A stretch of 64,000 nucleotides of DNA from Larimichthys crocea (GCF_000972845.2 NW_020857941.1:184948-248947), one strand, 5' to 3'. Counted from the stretch's first letter, positions 32,675-46,460 are shown. The notes: generated by a model not told the origin, from the sequence alone. Made by a program: numbers and translations.

Positions 32675-33500
32675 TTAAAGCAACATTGGGCAGAAATTGG
32701 TATTTTTGCGATTGAGCGCCTCCAGGTTCAGAGTGTAATCCTACTGTGGTAAACATAGACAGCTGTACTTGAGTATTTGTTCTGATTACATTACTTATGA
32801 TCAAAAACTAGCGAGTCGACAACTTTGCTAACAGCCAAACATTAACAAGGTCACCAGCAGCAGACCCAGCAGCAGCTGATATTACTGACTAGTCCAGCAG
32901 CAGTCAGCCCAGCTCGGCGTCTGTCTTTCAGCCTTTTATTTCACCAAGCTCTCACCAACCACTGAAAGTCAGTTCCACATTTACTCTGGTCCAGCGGCTT
33001 CTTGCTCGCTCACTCTCTCCTTTTCTCTTCTTAGCTTCCTCCATCAACGTCTTCTTTGGTCTCTTCACCTTTGTCTAATGTCCATAGTGACTGCGGAGCC
33101 TAGTAACATTAGCTGTTTGTCCAGCTCTGGTTCTGGCATGACACTGGCTCAACTCTACGTCAGCATTCCCCCATGTCCCAGGTCTGTAAACCTCCTTTTC
33201 CCGGGGGTCCAAAATATCTGTGGTAAAAACCCTAACACTCCCCGGTGCTCTGAGCTCACACTCCGGGCAGCCTGGCTAACAAACTGAGCTAACATGAGCT
33301 AACAGCAGCTACAGCTGTCAGCAGTTTACTTCACTGTCCATCATAAACTCTGTAAATCACAGAGAGTTGAGGCGGAGCAGCCGGAGGACATCAGAGGGAA
33401 ACCAGAAAACATTTTCTCCATAAAATATGATCCAGTTTCACCAAAATCAGTGAAATAATTGGGTGTGTGTGATTTAGTGCTGTTCTTAAGCATGATCATA
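32675..33500. repeat. probable MITE-like repeat, one end only
   Basis: It begins TTTAAAGCAACATTGGGCAG and continues AATTGGTATTTTTGCGATTG, which I recognise as the end of a common fish repeat. The following 800 bp include TAACA/GCTAAC-rich and GC-richer sequence without a gene. I could not find the opposite terminus, so the right border is a guess. Confidence 0.35.
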
Positions 33501-34414
33501 CCTGAAACCCAAAGTTTTAAAATCATTTCTGGTAGAAACATCACATCTGCACATGAGGACAGCTAAGTATGATGAAAGGAATAGTGATGATTCTGCTTCT
33601 AATGTACCTCAGTGTTGCATTGTATTGTTGAGTACAGTGGTGGTATCATGTTACCTGGCCTGGTATATCCTATCTTGTTTTGCAAAGAGCATCTAATTCC
33701 CTCATGTGCAGCAAATTCATACTTTGCATGTCTTCTAAAGAAAGAACAAAGGAAATGCCTCTGTGTTTGCAATGAAATTCATAGGGCACAATGTTGCCAC
33801 AGTTTTGATGTTCGTCTTAATTCATCAAAAAGCTGGGGGAGCTTTGAGGGGCTGACAGAGAATCATTGAAAAAGAAATCTTTGTGGGGGGAAAAAAAACG
33901 AAAAACAAAAATGGAGCATTGAAATTCTGCACCAGAGGAGAGGGAGAAAGGAGAGGGAGCTTTGAACCAGTTGCCTGTCAGTCTTTTTCTGTGTTTTTGT
34001 GTGAGGAGATGAGTGAGAGTTCCCTGTTCCTCCTCCATGCTACCTCTCCCGAGAGTCTGGGCAAACCCGCTGCACAGGTTGGAGAAAAGTTGAGTTTGTG
34101 GACTTTGAAAGAGGAAAGAAAAAAAAAAGCTACCTTGCTTTTGAACTTTCACAACAGCAACATACACAACAGCCGCACCTCAGTGGAGTGTGCATGGGAA
34201 TAAGAATATAAAGTCAAATAACCTGGGAGTGGAGCACACGGCTGGGGAGGACAGCTGTGTTCTTCTGGTTATCATCAATTGAAAAATTTACAGCTGGGTT
34301 TATTTTCTTCACTTTCACTATTTCAGCTGTGTGCCTCTGGGTCTCTATCACACTTCTCTGAACACAGGACGGACATTCTGAACCTAACACTGGGACACGT
34401 TCACACACGCATCA
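33501..34414. other. unique non-coding stretch
   Basis: No gene or element recognised. Frames through 33817-34203 are low-complexity and lack family motifs. Confidence 0.5.
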
Positions 34415-34415
34415 C

Positions 34416-34447
<32 letters not shown>

Positions 34448-34464
34448 GTGTGTGTGTGTGTGTG
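34415..34464. repeat. (GT)n microsatellite
   Basis: GT run with one GC interruption. Confidence 0.95.
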
Positions 34465-35037
34465 TCTCATCATCGGGATATAACCGTATACATTTACTCA
34501 AGTTCTATTTAGTTTGAGGTCTTCTACTTGAGTAATCCCATTGTATTTTATTTGGATTGATGATTCTTCGCCTGCCCCCTGCCTGCTTTACTGTTTTTAG
34601 ACTGAGGGTAAATGAATGAGAACTATCGCCTCACTCTTACTGTTTCTGTGTCATGCCTTTGGGTCCAAGTATGTTTTGTACTAAAACCAATGCTACCAGT
34701 TGATTTTCCATGTTTTAAATCATAATAATAGAAACACTTTTCTACAACAAAAAATGGTTGGTTATGTAGACATATTCATCCATTAGCTAAGAGTCACGCA
34801 TAGACATTGCTTTGTTACAACTGAAGTAGCCTTGAACAATGACCTGGAGGTCAGGACACACCAACAGTAGCAGTGTGGAAAATGAGCAGGTGATGAATGA
34901 ATGAATGTGAATGTGATTATTAGACTGATCTTAGAATATTATTATAATATAATATATTGATTATACACTTTAAAGATGAATTCAAAACATACTTATATAT
35001 ACTTATATTATTGTATTATTTCAAATTTGACAGTAAA

Positions 35038-35048
35038 AGTGTGTGTGT

Positions 35049-35105
<57 letters not shown>

Positions 35106-35144
35106 TGTGTGTGGTGTGTGTGTGTGTGTGTGTGATGTGTGTTT
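35038..35144. repeat. (GT)n microsatellite
   Basis: Long GT run with a few interruptions (GAGTG, TTTG, GGTG, GATG). Confidence 0.95.
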
Positions 35145-36723
35145 GACAGTGGCCCGCTAACACAAGCTCCTGATTGGTGCTCAGAAGTTTATGACATCAC
35201 TGAGTCCGGTCGACGTCACACAGAAAATCAAATCTGTTGTATGAGATTACTAAAAATTGGCAGAAATGTGTGTGTTTGTGTACGATCACATTCTCATAGT
35301 AAGAAGATAAATTAGCAAACTGGTTTTCAGGCCTTATAATCTAAATGAGCTGAATGTTTTGTGCCTAATAAACAGCAGTTATTTAGATTTTCTTAACACA
35401 TTTCACAATATGTTACAGATTTATTATCAAATCTGTTTATCATTGAGGCACCTGAAATCAATGTATACACTCTCTTCAGAGAATCTCAGATGGTCAATAA
35501 GTCAGTGTAGTATATATCTATATGGAACATTGTTGTAATATTTGTTGCATTAGTAAGAAAGTTTTCTTCAGCCAGCTGTATTTCCATGTTTAAGATTCAG
35601 TGCTATAAAGAATCCTCCAACAAGTCTGGGGCCACTGTGTGAGTGATTGTCACTGTTAGAGCTCTAATGACCCACTAGACTAGCCTTATTGTTATCGTCA
35701 CCATCTAAGCACTACTGCTGTCCAAACTGTGGATGTTCACCAGCAGCCCTGACTGCCTCCATTTGTCTCAACTTCTGCAGGGCCACATCTTCTCTAAATC
35801 ACTCCCCTCTGAAACATCTATAATGCTGCTGGAGCGCCTTGAAAGAGAAAAAGGAGGACCCAGAATGGTTCACCTGATTGGTTCCTCACTACATTTGCTG
35901 CACTACGGCCAGTGGAAGAGAAAACGAGGGTGAGAGTGAGAAAGTCATGGCCTGCTGAATAACAGGCAGCAGCACATAACGAGCCTCATCCTCCAGCTTC
36001 ATTAGAGAGGAGGAGTCCCTAACCCCGAGGGGAGAGGGGCTATTCCCACAGCACCCATTGCACTTTTTAACAAGCCCCTGTTCCAGACACAACCCACCAG
36101 AGATTTGCTCAGTCCACCTGATTTGTCGAGTCCGGCCCACTAGCACATTTTAGTTTAAACAGGAATCCGCCCCAGATTAAGGCGGTCCTGTGGGAGCTGC
36201 TCAGGTCTCCTCTGACACCGCCTGCTTGTGTTTGCAAACAAGCAGAGTCTCTGCAGTAAACAAGGTATTAGCTAAAGAGACACTGCCTTATACAGCGCAC
36301 ATATTACCTCAGCACAAGTCAGCAAAAGCTTGATCAAACTGCCGCCGCGCCTTTAGAACCCAAAGACAGCAACATGTGTTTGAACCTGAAGGTGAGTGTT
36401 ACTGCGAAATGTCACCTCTTAATGATCGATCATCTCACACATTATAATAAACACACATTCAGCCGTTTCCTCCTGATCTTTCTGAAGTCCGCAGGCTTCA
36501 CAGCTCAAACATTATCATAGTGACAGACGCTGCAATCCGTTTACTAGAGGGCTCTCTGTAATGGCTCTCCAGGTGTGTTTAGCTCATAGACGGCTTCTCC
36601 TAACAGAAGGAGGAGACACACACAGTAATCACTCTGTTTTCTCAGAGAAAATGCTGTTATTATTCAAACTTCACTGTGAATAATTGAGCCAGTGAATGTT
36701 CTGGGAAGGGACCAGAAATGAGG

Positions 36724-36724
<1 letters not shown>
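35145..36724. other. unique non-coding stretch
   Basis: No gene or transposon recognised. The part near 36150-36560 is repeat-free and GC-richer, and might be conserved. Confidence 0.45.

Positions 36725-36790
<66 letters not shown>
36725..36790. repeat. (GT)n(GTGC)n microsatellite
   Basis: GT run passing into GTGC tetranucleotides. Confidence 0.95.
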
Positions 36791-36791
<1 letters not shown>

Positions 36792-36949
36792 CTCCTTAGC
36801 ATTCGCCTGCTGCCTTCCCTTTGAGGAGCAGCCATTACTAATCGCAAAGAAATTTCCTCCCTTTCCTACCTGCGGGCCTGTCAGGTCATAAATGAAAAGG
36901 AATTAAGTAGAAATCCATACGTCTCCAAGCCTGCTTCCATCCCCACCCG

Positions 36950-37200
36950 CCTGCACCACAACAGCGTATATCATTAGAAGAGCAAATTAAACATTAGCGC
37001 TTCAGCTGCCGCTAGTTTGGGCTAATTGCTAATCAGCAGTAAAAGTTACTTGGCACAGAATATTGCTTACCATAAGCTAAAGGTAATTTGCTTCTCAAGA
37101 CGAGCTAGACTGGCTTGTCTGTTGTTGTCCAGAGTCCATGCCTAATTACTGCCGGAGGGTGATGACAGTCACTCAATGGAGATTAAGACCGAGGCGAAAA
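36950..37200. promoter_or_regulatory. candidate conserved non-coding element
   Basis: Unique sequence with GCAAATTAAACATTAG, GGGCTAATTGCTAATCAGC and a TAATTA core at 37143. These are several homeodomain-type cores close together. Inference only. Confidence 0.22.
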
Positions 37201-38225
37201 ATGAAAATGTGCCATAATGCTGGAATGAGCTAGAAGTGCTTCTGTCTGCTTTTCTTTAATTCCCTCTCTTTCTCCCTGCATGGCTTGCTGCTGAAATAGA
37301 TGGATTCTGGGAGAGCAAGTCAGAGGCAGGGCTGTTGCTCTCTGCAGCGTGAGTCTGACCATAACACACACTCATAACACTCATGTGTGCATTATAACCA
37401 TTTATTAATTCACCTGCACCTTTCTAGTGATGTGTTACAGTCATATGGTTTATTGGAAAATGAGGATCCTGACTGAGTGACCTAGCCAGTTATGAGTAGG
37501 AGGAACTGAAATAGGATTAGTCAACTCAGATTGCATACACATACATATATATGTATCTCTTAGCAGTTTATCTCCTCTCACTGTTGTCAGCAGACTGTGA
37601 GAGCCACAGAAGCAATAATAACCTGACAAATAAAAAGACTGCTGAGCTATTAACCTACACTTCTTGTATATGCTAGTTTTGTACTGAACCACTAACAAAC
37701 AGAACGTACTCCTGAACTCTGAATGGCGACACAGTTACTTCCTGTTGTATATGATCAAATGCATTGAACAGTGATGTGTTCTGTTAGACGTACTGAAGTG
37801 TTTTTTACAGAAGTTGCATGTTTGTCTCCTGTTGTCCGTTCTTGTATTTTTAATCTAATCCATCTCAGTAAAAGTTGGACCAGGTTCAACTTCACTGCTG
37901 TTTCTCCAACAGTGCTGGTGCTGGTCTGAAAACAGCCTGAAGGTCAGAGAAAAGTGTTTAGGAGAGAAGAAAACTGTAATTTGTGAAGATAAGGTCCACA
38001 AAGAAATAATGCAGTGTGTCTCTGAGTGAGGAATTGATGTGTGCTGATCATCGTCCTGCAGTACATCAGCACACAGATATTTAGGCCGTGGTAGATGACT
38101 GTGTTAATGAGTGCTGTTTGGTTTGAGCTCAGTGCTGAACAGATCCTCGTACTTTCAGAGCTCATGGCTGTCCTGCAGCTGATCTGAGAGCATGCTTATC
38201 ACAGCCCAGTCCACACTTGTCATAA
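37201..38225. other. unique non-coding stretch
   Basis: No gene or element recognised. Confidence 0.5.
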
Positions 38226-38481
38226 TTAAATCAAATCAAATTTTATTTGTATAGCCCAAAGTCACAAAGTACATTTTCCTCTGAGGGCTTTACAATCTGT
38301 ACAGGGAGTGACACCCTCTGTCCTTAGACCCTCGGTTCGAGTGAGGAAAAACTTGCCCACAAAAAACCTTTAACAGGGAAAAAAGGTGGAAGAAACCTCA
38401 GGAAGAGCCACAGAGGAGGGATCCCTCTCCCAGGACGGACAGACGTGCAATGGATGTCACGTGTACAGAGCAAATCAACAA

Positions 38482-38523
<42 letters not shown>

Positions 38524-38577
38524 CAGTAAAGGGAGATGTGACTGCATCTTCAGCCAATACCATGCCTGACTAGGCAT
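38226..38577 (-). mobile_element. L2-type LINE copy C (3' UTR only)
   Basis: Minus-strand 5'-truncated copy that keeps only the 3' UTR. It has AATCAAATCAAATTTTATTT and GTATAGCCC at the 3' terminus, the shared CCTCGGTTCGAGTGAGG segment, and a GA microsatellite at 38487-38519. It stops around CATGCCTGACTAGGC. Truncation at the 5' side is typical of LINE insertion. Confidence 0.85.
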
Positions 38578-40146
38578 ACTTAAGACACCTCCATGTTTCT
38601 GAGGCAAAGGGTTCAGCTTATATTTAAGGATGCTGCTGTGATACTGTACCTTTTGATAATGGAGTAATCTGTGCCAATGTTTCAGTATTTGATTTGAGCA
38701 GCTCTGTTTTATGTATTGATTTCATGTATACTTTAGAGTAGCTCATCTAAATCAGCAACACCTTTACTGACACCCAGTATGAAGGTTCAGTCAATTTCTA
38801 ACTCAAAGTCCACTTACTAACTTGTCCTGGAGCTTTATCAAACATTCTGTTTGACCTTGACAACAACTGGTTTCACATGAAAACAAAGTGCATCCAAACA
38901 GCACTTCCAGTTTCTGTACAGACCTCTGCAGACGACAGAGGAATCTTCATCTTCTTTTCAGCTGGTAAAAAAAACAAACTGCATCACAGCCAACATCTGG
39001 TAGGAATGGGAGCAAATCATTACTGTGTCAGTGTCATATGACAAAATCAACTCATATACAGGTTAATGACAATAGCTGTGTGATTGTGTGTGGTCATAGA
39101 GGAAGATGTGAAAAAAGTCTTACTAACCTTACTGTGACACACCGACCTTAAACCTCCACTCAGCCTCCTCACACCGTCATCACTTAAAGCCTGCTGCGTC
39201 TTCATGCAGCTGAATTAACCTCCTTTACATTTTTTTCTGTTTCTGCTGTCAGACAAACCAATAAGTATGAAATTGTAATTGAACATGTCTCATAAATACT
39301 ACTATAACCAGCAGTGATTTGTGCTGATAAAATCCATATTTCATAATTGTGACATAGTCTGACAGAATAAGCAGAGCAGTAATGCAGAGACAGAGAGAAG
39401 ACAAGGTGAGGCTACAGAAATGCAGATCATATGACGGCAAGAGCACGGAGGACAACAGGACGATGTGCAGGGGCACCAGTCAGCCAGTATTACAGCACCA
39501 CATAGAGGTGGTGCCTCCACAAGGAGCCCTGCCATGCTGTGTGAGTACTTCTACCTCTACTTGCAGATATACCTGACAAACAGAAGGATTGGCAGTGGTG
39601 TTGGAGGAGCAGGTGACCTGTTGTTGAATTACAGTTTTTAATCAGACTTTAAGAATCTCTCCTTTTTGATCACTGCTGGACTTTTAGTCATTTTAGCATT
39701 TCCTTTTTAGATTTTAGCTTAGCGTTTCACTTTTTTCCAGGCCCACTTCCATTGTTTGTTTGTTTTCCTTTCATCCCATTAAATGACCTGATAAAGTTAT
39801 ATTTTATAACTTGGACACCTGTGCTGCTCTTCCCTTAATTGTAAACCTGAGTATCTCTGCAGACTTAATGTTTACGCCTTAGATTTACTCTACCAGATTT
39901 GGACTTAAAAAAATAAAAATCCCGCTCTGCCTTAAACCCTCAACCAAATTTGACCTAGAAGCATATTTGTCTGATTTGTGCTCATTGGGAAATTTCATGT
40001 CTACTTTTCCGGATTGTTTCAGGATGAACCTCCATTATTATTATTATTATTATTATTCATAGCATGATACTAACCCACCCAAAAATAAAAGTCCCAGCCT
40101 CATATAATGTTCTAACCCTGTTCAAGAAAATAACTTCTTTTAAGTG
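38578..40146. other. unique non-coding stretch
   Basis: No gene recognised. A short (ATT)n run lies at 40036-40057. Confidence 0.5.
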
Positions 40147-40164
40147 TGCATGCACGTGTGTGTG

Positions 40165-40223
<59 letters not shown>

Positions 40224-40224
40224 A
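40147..40224. repeat. (GT)n microsatellite
   Basis: GT run of about 78 bp, interrupted by GCATG at both ends. Confidence 0.95.
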
Positions 40225-42834
40225 TGTCTGTGTATTATATTTCACACTCAGTATCACTGCCTGTCTTCCTTATTTCAAAGTCCAAAATAGCTCCAAACCA
40301 AAATGTACAGCAGCCAGATACTGGACGATGGAGAGGAGGTGTAGGTGTCTGGTCTGAAAAGCAGTCCAGCTGGATCCCAGTACAATCCAATCAATACATC
40401 GTTATAGATCGTAATCACCTGAAGCGTATAATCGCCTAAAACCTATCAATTATAGAGAGAGAGATAGCCGGGGCCTCCAAATCCTGGCCTGCAGCCCTCT
40501 TCCTCCTTGGATTAGGATCTGAGATTGGGTCAGGATCATAGGGGCTGCACCCAAGCCGGCCAGATATCAGATTAATGACCACTCCAGGGGCACACATCTC
40601 AGCCAGCAGTTAGAGGGAGAGGGAGCAGCAAGTTACTGCAAAATAAATAATACATCATTTGGTCTGGGAGCTGACATAATTATCACCTAAGACACATACT
40701 TTGGCCAGTGCATGAAATATCAGTGATATCAGTCTGTTTGGAAAGCACTGCTCTGATAGACTGAGCAAAAGGGAGACTTCCTTGTAGTCAAACATGTTAT
40801 ATTTACAGAGATACAATAGTCTATATTGATTTTGTGAATTATTTTAAATATAAACTGTATATACTAATATGAACACTATCCTCACATAACTAATATAGAA
40901 AATATTGATTAGTGCACCTTCAAGGGAGCCTTTCTTGGTTTAAATATGAACTCTGAAACAAACTGCGATCTCCCAACCACACTGACCTATGAGGCTCTAT
41001 AACAATGTCACATTATGTTGACAGACGAGAGTCATAATTCACACTGCCACTAGAGGACAATGTCAGAGAAAAAAAGCAGGTTGTATTTAAGCTTTTGAAC
41101 AAAAAACAGTGTTTTTCTTGGGAGGACATTTTGGGGCTGACACATGGGTTTCTCTGCTCACTTGACCCTCACAGTGAGCCAGACTGTGGTGTGCTACAGA
41201 TCATAGATATGTGTATTGACCCCCACTCTACACGGCCAAGCTGGTAAGCAAAACACCTTGTTGCCAACAGGAAAGCAATTAAAGTCACAGGAAATCATTT
41301 TTACATGCATGTCTCTGCAGCTGAAATCTCCAACAGGAGACAGCCTGTGTGCTGAGACTCTCTCATTTCCTACAACTAGCATGTGTAAACAGGGAGGCCT
41401 CCAGATTCCAGCTTCCCTCCACCCTCTGCTTTCACAAAAAAAATGAAAAACAGTCTGATGGTTATGGGAAATCCAACTACAGAAACAAATATGTATATTT
41501 TCAATTTATCTCACCTCCCATACCTGTCTGTGCTCCCCACAAGCCTTGGCATTTCTTCTAGCTGCCCCTCCAACTCACTATTTAAATTCAGAATTCCTAA
41601 GCGGCTTTTCTCAATTTAGCCATACTTTTAATCTTTGGCGAAATGAGTGATGACTTCTTTCAATAAAAAAAAAAAACCTGACAGGCTTACAGCGCACACC
41701 GGCGGATTAGTTTCCCGTGGAGATGAGGTTTTCCTTTGTGCCGGCGTGTGTCTGTTTGATGGGGTTTAACAGGAAGCGTTGGTGCTGAAATTGGATGCAG
41801 CAGGGATCGTGGGTAGATGGCCTGGGTTCGATACAGACTCCCACGCTGCAACTTTGCCCTGTGCCTTTTCCTTCATTTTCGTTTCCCTCGGGTCCAATGA
41901 CTGAGCCTTTAAACACTCATAGACTGACTGACACACAGATACGCACACCTTCATACACAAATACAAACAGAAATAGTGCCTCCAAAACACACATACACAA
42001 GCCACAAAGCAGCACACACACCAGCACATATGCTGTTTGGAATATGCACACCCCTCCAGAGCACCTGCTTTGAACAGTCCAGTCGAGTATTAAATCTCAG
42101 CTGCTCCATAATCTAGTGAGTCCACACTTTGTTGTGCTGGATGCTCACTACTTTTCATTACACAACAGCACCAATCTGTCTATCACCCATCCTGTTAAAG
42201 CAATAAACATGCTGGCTGCCATCACTGCTAACAACACTTTTTAACAATATGTGCATGTTAGCTGTGATGGCAGCATTTTTTTCTCCAAATGAAAAAAGGC
42301 TGATGTGATGATCTCATTGGATCTATAGTAGATAAGATAGATTGGGTATCCATTCCTGATTTGCCCAATAGCTTCCTGAGGCCAGTGGCTGGTACCTTGT
42401 CCAATCAGAGAATAAAATGGTTTTCATAGAAATAGGTCCATAGTTTGACATCTTAAGAAAAACATCTTACCCTGAAACCCCACCGGGCACGTCACTGTCA
42501 CGTCACGGCCATCGTGGCTGACTTTGTTTTGGGGTTTTTTTATCAGGAAAACTAATGACATTCCCATCAGCCTCAGCTATTCTTTGTTTAGTGCTACCAT
42601 TACCCCATTAAAACAATGCACTCTTGAACTGCAGGGGTTTCTTCTGGTTCCTATAGTTTCCAAAAGTAGATTGGGCAGACACCCTCTCCACATTTAAAGT
42701 CTGTGTAATAATAAATACATTTGTGTTCTGAGTTTGTAAGACCAAAGAATAAAGTGTTATTAACTAGCCAGTCAAATTTGAATGATTAAAAATATCAACA
42801 CGTTTATGAAATTAGGTGTCAAAATCAGGTAAAA
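40225..42834. other. unique non-coding stretch
   Basis: No gene or transposon recognised. Frames at 41766-42073 are CA-rich low-complexity sequence. Confidence 0.5.
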
Positions 42835-43317
42835 TTCAAATCAAATCAAATCAATTTTATTTGTATAGCCCAAAGTCACAAAGTACATTTGCCTCAGAGG
42901 GCTTTACAATCTGTACAGGGAGTGACACCCTCTGTCCTTAGACCCTCGGTTCGAGTGAGGAAAAACTTGCCCACAAAAACCCTTTTAACAGGGAAAAATG
43001 TGGAAGAAACCTCAGGAAGAGCCACAGAGGAGGGATCCCTCTCCCAGGACGGACAGACGTGCAATGGATGTCACGTGTACAGGACAAATCAACACAAACA
43101 TAATGTACAATGACTGATAAAATGACAATGAATTATAATGAATGATAAAAATGATTACAGTAACAGATATGGTAGTAATAATGACAGTAATATATATGTA
43201 GTGGGCGTCATGCAGGATCACAGCAGCAGCCACGATCCACGAGAACCTGCTGGACGACAGAGCACAGAAACTCCGGGGAAGTTTGGTTAGTAACATGCAT
43301 TAATGAGACATGTCCAC

Positions 43318-43413
43318 AGATGGAGAGATATGGAGAGATATAGAGATATAGATATATATATAGAGAGAGAGTGAGATATAGAGAAATATAGAGAGAGATA
43401 TATAGAGAGAGAT

Positions 43414-43467
<54 letters not shown>

Positions 43468-43477
43468 GGAGAAAGAT

Positions 43478-43533
<56 letters not shown>
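43318..43533. repeat. (GATA/TA/GA)n compound microsatellite
   Basis: About 215 bp of GAGATATA, TA and GA repeats, at the position where copies A and C carry simple GA tracts. Confidence 0.95.
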
Positions 43534-43537
<4 letters not shown>

Positions 43538-43623
43538 GTTTTCGGTAAGGGAGATGTGTGCATCTTCAACCAATACCGCGCCTGGCTAGGCTAACCCTCG
43601 GTGGGGTCCCCCGGCGTGTAATC

Positions 43624-44332
43624 CTATGGCAGCATAACTAAGGGATGACCTGAGCCAGCCCTCACATAGGCTTTATCAAAAAGGAAAGTCTTAAGTCTAT
43701 TCTTAAAGGTGTTGACCGTGTCTGCCTCCCGAACCCAGAAAGGTAGTTTGTTCCACAGAAGAGGAGCCTGATAGCTGAAAGCTCTGGATCCCAATCTACT
43801 TTTGGAAACTATAGGAACCACAAGGAACCCAGCGTCCTGAGAGCGCAGTGTTCTAGAGGGGTAATAAGGTATTATGAGCTCTTTTAGATAAGATGGTGCC
43901 TGACCATGAAGAGCTTTGTAAGTAAGGAGAAGAATTTTAAATTCTATTCTAGATTTAATAGGTAGCCAATGCAAGGAAGCCAAAATGGGAGAGATGTGAT
44001 CTCTGATCTTGGTTCCTGTCAGAACACGTGCAGCAGCATTCTGAATTAACTGCAAAGTTCTAAGAGACTTATTAGAGCAGCCTGATAACAAAGAGTTACA
44101 ATAGTCCAGCCTTGAAGTAACAAATGCGTGGACTAGTTTTTCTGCATCCGCCTGAGAGACAATGCGTCTGATTTTAGCGATGTTACGTAAGTGGAAGAAT
44201 GCAGTCCTCGAAATTTGTTTTATGTGGACGTTAAAGGACAAATCCTGATCAAAAACAACTCCAAGATTCTTTACAGTGGAGCTGGAGGCCAGGGTGATCC
44301 CATCTAAAGTAACTAAGTCTCTAGAAAGAGAG
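43624..44332 (-). pseudogene. L2 ORF2 C-terminal fragment
   Basis: Open C-terminal frame of an L2-type ORF2, without its N-terminal two-thirds. It starts mid-protein (VTLDGITLASSSTVKNLGVV, then FDQDLSFNVHIKQISRTAFF) and has no ATG; the 205-codon reading would begin at TTG. Landmarks: [55 protein letters not shown] and a final LKTFLFDKAY. This is the RT thumb/connection region after the catalytic palm. The frame has no stops over more than 230 codons, so this copy is younger or less decayed than A and B, but cannot encode an active enzyme. Confidence 0.9.
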
Positions 44333-44335
44333 TTT

Positions 44336-44744
44336 CAATTGAATTGAAAATTGAATTCTCAGCTCCAGCACTGTGGGGGCGTGTCCGCTGAATGTGCTGA
44401 AGCCACGCCCACTCCCAAAAGCAGTCAAGCAGCCATTTTAAAGCGACTGAAACGTGTCAGATGAGTTCAGAAAATGACATGACTAACTTTGAAACACTCT
44501 GAGTGAGTGAATCCATCTCTATCTCTCTGCTAGGGGTGCAGGGGTATGCTCAGGGTGGCCTCAGCGTGTCATCGAGCCACCCTTTAAGGACCGCCCACAA
44601 AATCCTGGACTGAAAACTGGTGAAAAACTGTTTGAACCTCTAACTCCACATTTCAGTAATATATCCTTCAAAGTCTATTCACATGTTTTCAGCAACTATT
44701 TTCCAACATGTTTAATGTATTTTGAAAGAAATTTCTGAACTGGC
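44336..44744. other. unassigned sequence between L2 and TTAA element
   Basis: Contains GGGGGCGTGTCCGCTGAATG and GCCACGCCCACTCCC. It may belong to another repeat, but no ends were recognised. Confidence 0.4.
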
Positions 44745-45075
44745 TTAAAAAGGACATATTATGCAAAAATCACTTTTTCAGCTCTTCTACACATATTTTT
44801 CTGGAATTCGGGGTGTGAACGTAGCTGTCATTAGCAACAAGAAAATAACGTTTCTCTCATTCACCTTTCTGTTACGGCACCCCCCACTTTTATTGTCTGT
44901 GCCCCCCTCGGTTTGAGAGCACAGTCTGAAGCTAGATCCAGTCTTAGGGAGCTGGGTACATAAAGTAAACAAAGCTACAATACAATAAGGACATCAGTTC
45001 AGTCCATGAGCCCCACCTGGATATTGTCCAGTTTTAGGGATTTCTGGACTGAAAGAATTAGCAAGTAGTAACTTT

Positions 45076-45196
45076 CAGAATCACTTTATTGGCCAGGTGT
45101 GTGTACACACAAGGAACTTGACTCTGTTTATATGTTGCTCTCAATATATGTATGGACAGTTTGTGTATGTGTACCTGGAAAATAAAGGTGATTCTG
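45076..45196. mobile_element. small nested palindromic MITE-like element
   Basis: The left end CAGAATCACTTTATTGGCCA and the right end (reverse complement CAGAATCACCTTTATTTTCC) are inverted repeats of about 24 bp. At 121 bp it is a short, common fish repeat type, here inside the TTAA element. Confidence 0.6.
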
Positions 45197-45533
45197 ATAC
45201 TTAGTGAATGAGTACAGTGTATATTTATATATGTGCTCTCAATCATATTTCTCATATTTCTGTTGTTTTTTTTCTTCCCTAGACTCCACTTGGCAGCCCT
45301 CCACTTCAATGAAAGTGCTGGTTGTCCCTAAACTACAACATCAGCTGGTGAGCTGCTATTCAGATTGAACTTCAAGATTGAAAATTGAACAGCAACAGCT
45401 AAGACAGTGAAAGTAGAACCAACCGTCTGTAAGTTTTACAACATTTTATTAAAAATGGCAGTAAGTCAAAGAATGTGCAAAAATCTATTATACAAGTGAA
45501 CATTTTTCCCTCATATGTTGTCTTATAGGTTAT

Positions 45534-45663
45534 GTTGGACCTCATCTTTGAGAAGGTTTTCCTAGATTCTGGCCCATACATGGATGAGGTGCTTTAGATT
45601 CCCATCCCTGAGGATCTCACAGCCCAGTTTGCAAGACCAGGGAAGTAAGAGGTTGTAGCCGAG
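45534..45663 (+). pseudogene. possible Kolobok-type transposase C-terminal remnant
   Basis: After a possible splice acceptor (TCTTATAG at 45524-45531) the plus strand reads MLDLIFEKVFLDSGPYMDEV, L, stop, then IPIPEDLTAQFARPGK, stop, EVVAEVQSRI. The pattern IPEDL-x-AQF-x-RP-x-K resembles what I recall at the C-terminus of fish Kolobok-like transposases. Two in-frame stops make it non-functional. The resemblance is from memory and needs a protein search. Confidence 0.35.
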
Positions 45664-46460
45664 GTTCAATCAAGGATCGGTCTGACCCTGCTTATCTTCC
45701 TTGACTGTCTGGGGACTCCATATCCGTCGCACCACACAGCTAAGCAGTACCACCCTGATTCTCCGGCCGAGAAATCCCCAACACCAGCTTACAGAGCTCC
45801 TGTAGGCCTAGTATCTGTAACAGCTAAAACAAAGTGTACATCATGGTTAGTCTAAACTACACAGTGACATGCTTTTATAACATGTGTCCATCTTTTCTTC
45901 TGAAATTCTGTCAAACCTAAACACTGACCAAAACTCCTTCAGACTGCTATTCTAGGTAGTATATTGAATAAGTTTGTTTTCAAAAGTTGTGTGATGTTTA
46001 AAGGAATAATGACAATAAAGGTTAAATGTATATGAACTGTTTTGTGCTTTCAGTGTTTGATAACATGTAACATGATAACAAGTAACAAACATGACAGATT
46101 AACAGTAAGCAATGTAAGATAGAGGGAACAGTATTTTATTGTACTTTAATCCTTACTCATTTATATTACAATAGTAACAGACTACGTCTATGCATAAAAG
46201 AACTTATTGCTCTATTCCCCTCAGACGTAATTTATTTCCCACTTGTACAGTTGTGGAGAAAACATGCTGGCTGAGCCTATATGATACTGGTGTAAGGGGA
46301 ACAACTGAGTAATGTTATGTATGTTACTTGCAATTAATTACATTTATATACGTAGCTTTCCAATAGTATTACATAAACACACTACAGGGTAGTACCATTA
46401 GCCTAGCGCTAGCCAGTTCAGACATATAAAAAGATATAAAAACACATTACATAAACTTAC

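Larger units (their letters stand above)
42835..44335 (-). mobile_element. L2-type LINE copy D
   Basis: Longest 3' portion of this L2 family in the window. It has the 3' tail repeats (TCAAATCAAATCAAATCAAT), a longer 3' UTR than copies A-C, a large TA/GA microsatellite (43318-43533), and the C-terminal part of ORF2 to about 44332. It is truncated on the 5' side by sequence unrelated to the LINE. Confidence 0.9.

Noticed and set aside
43208..43573. Ser/Leu/Tyr-rich frames of about 120 codons
   Set aside because: They are translations of the TA/GA microsatellite.
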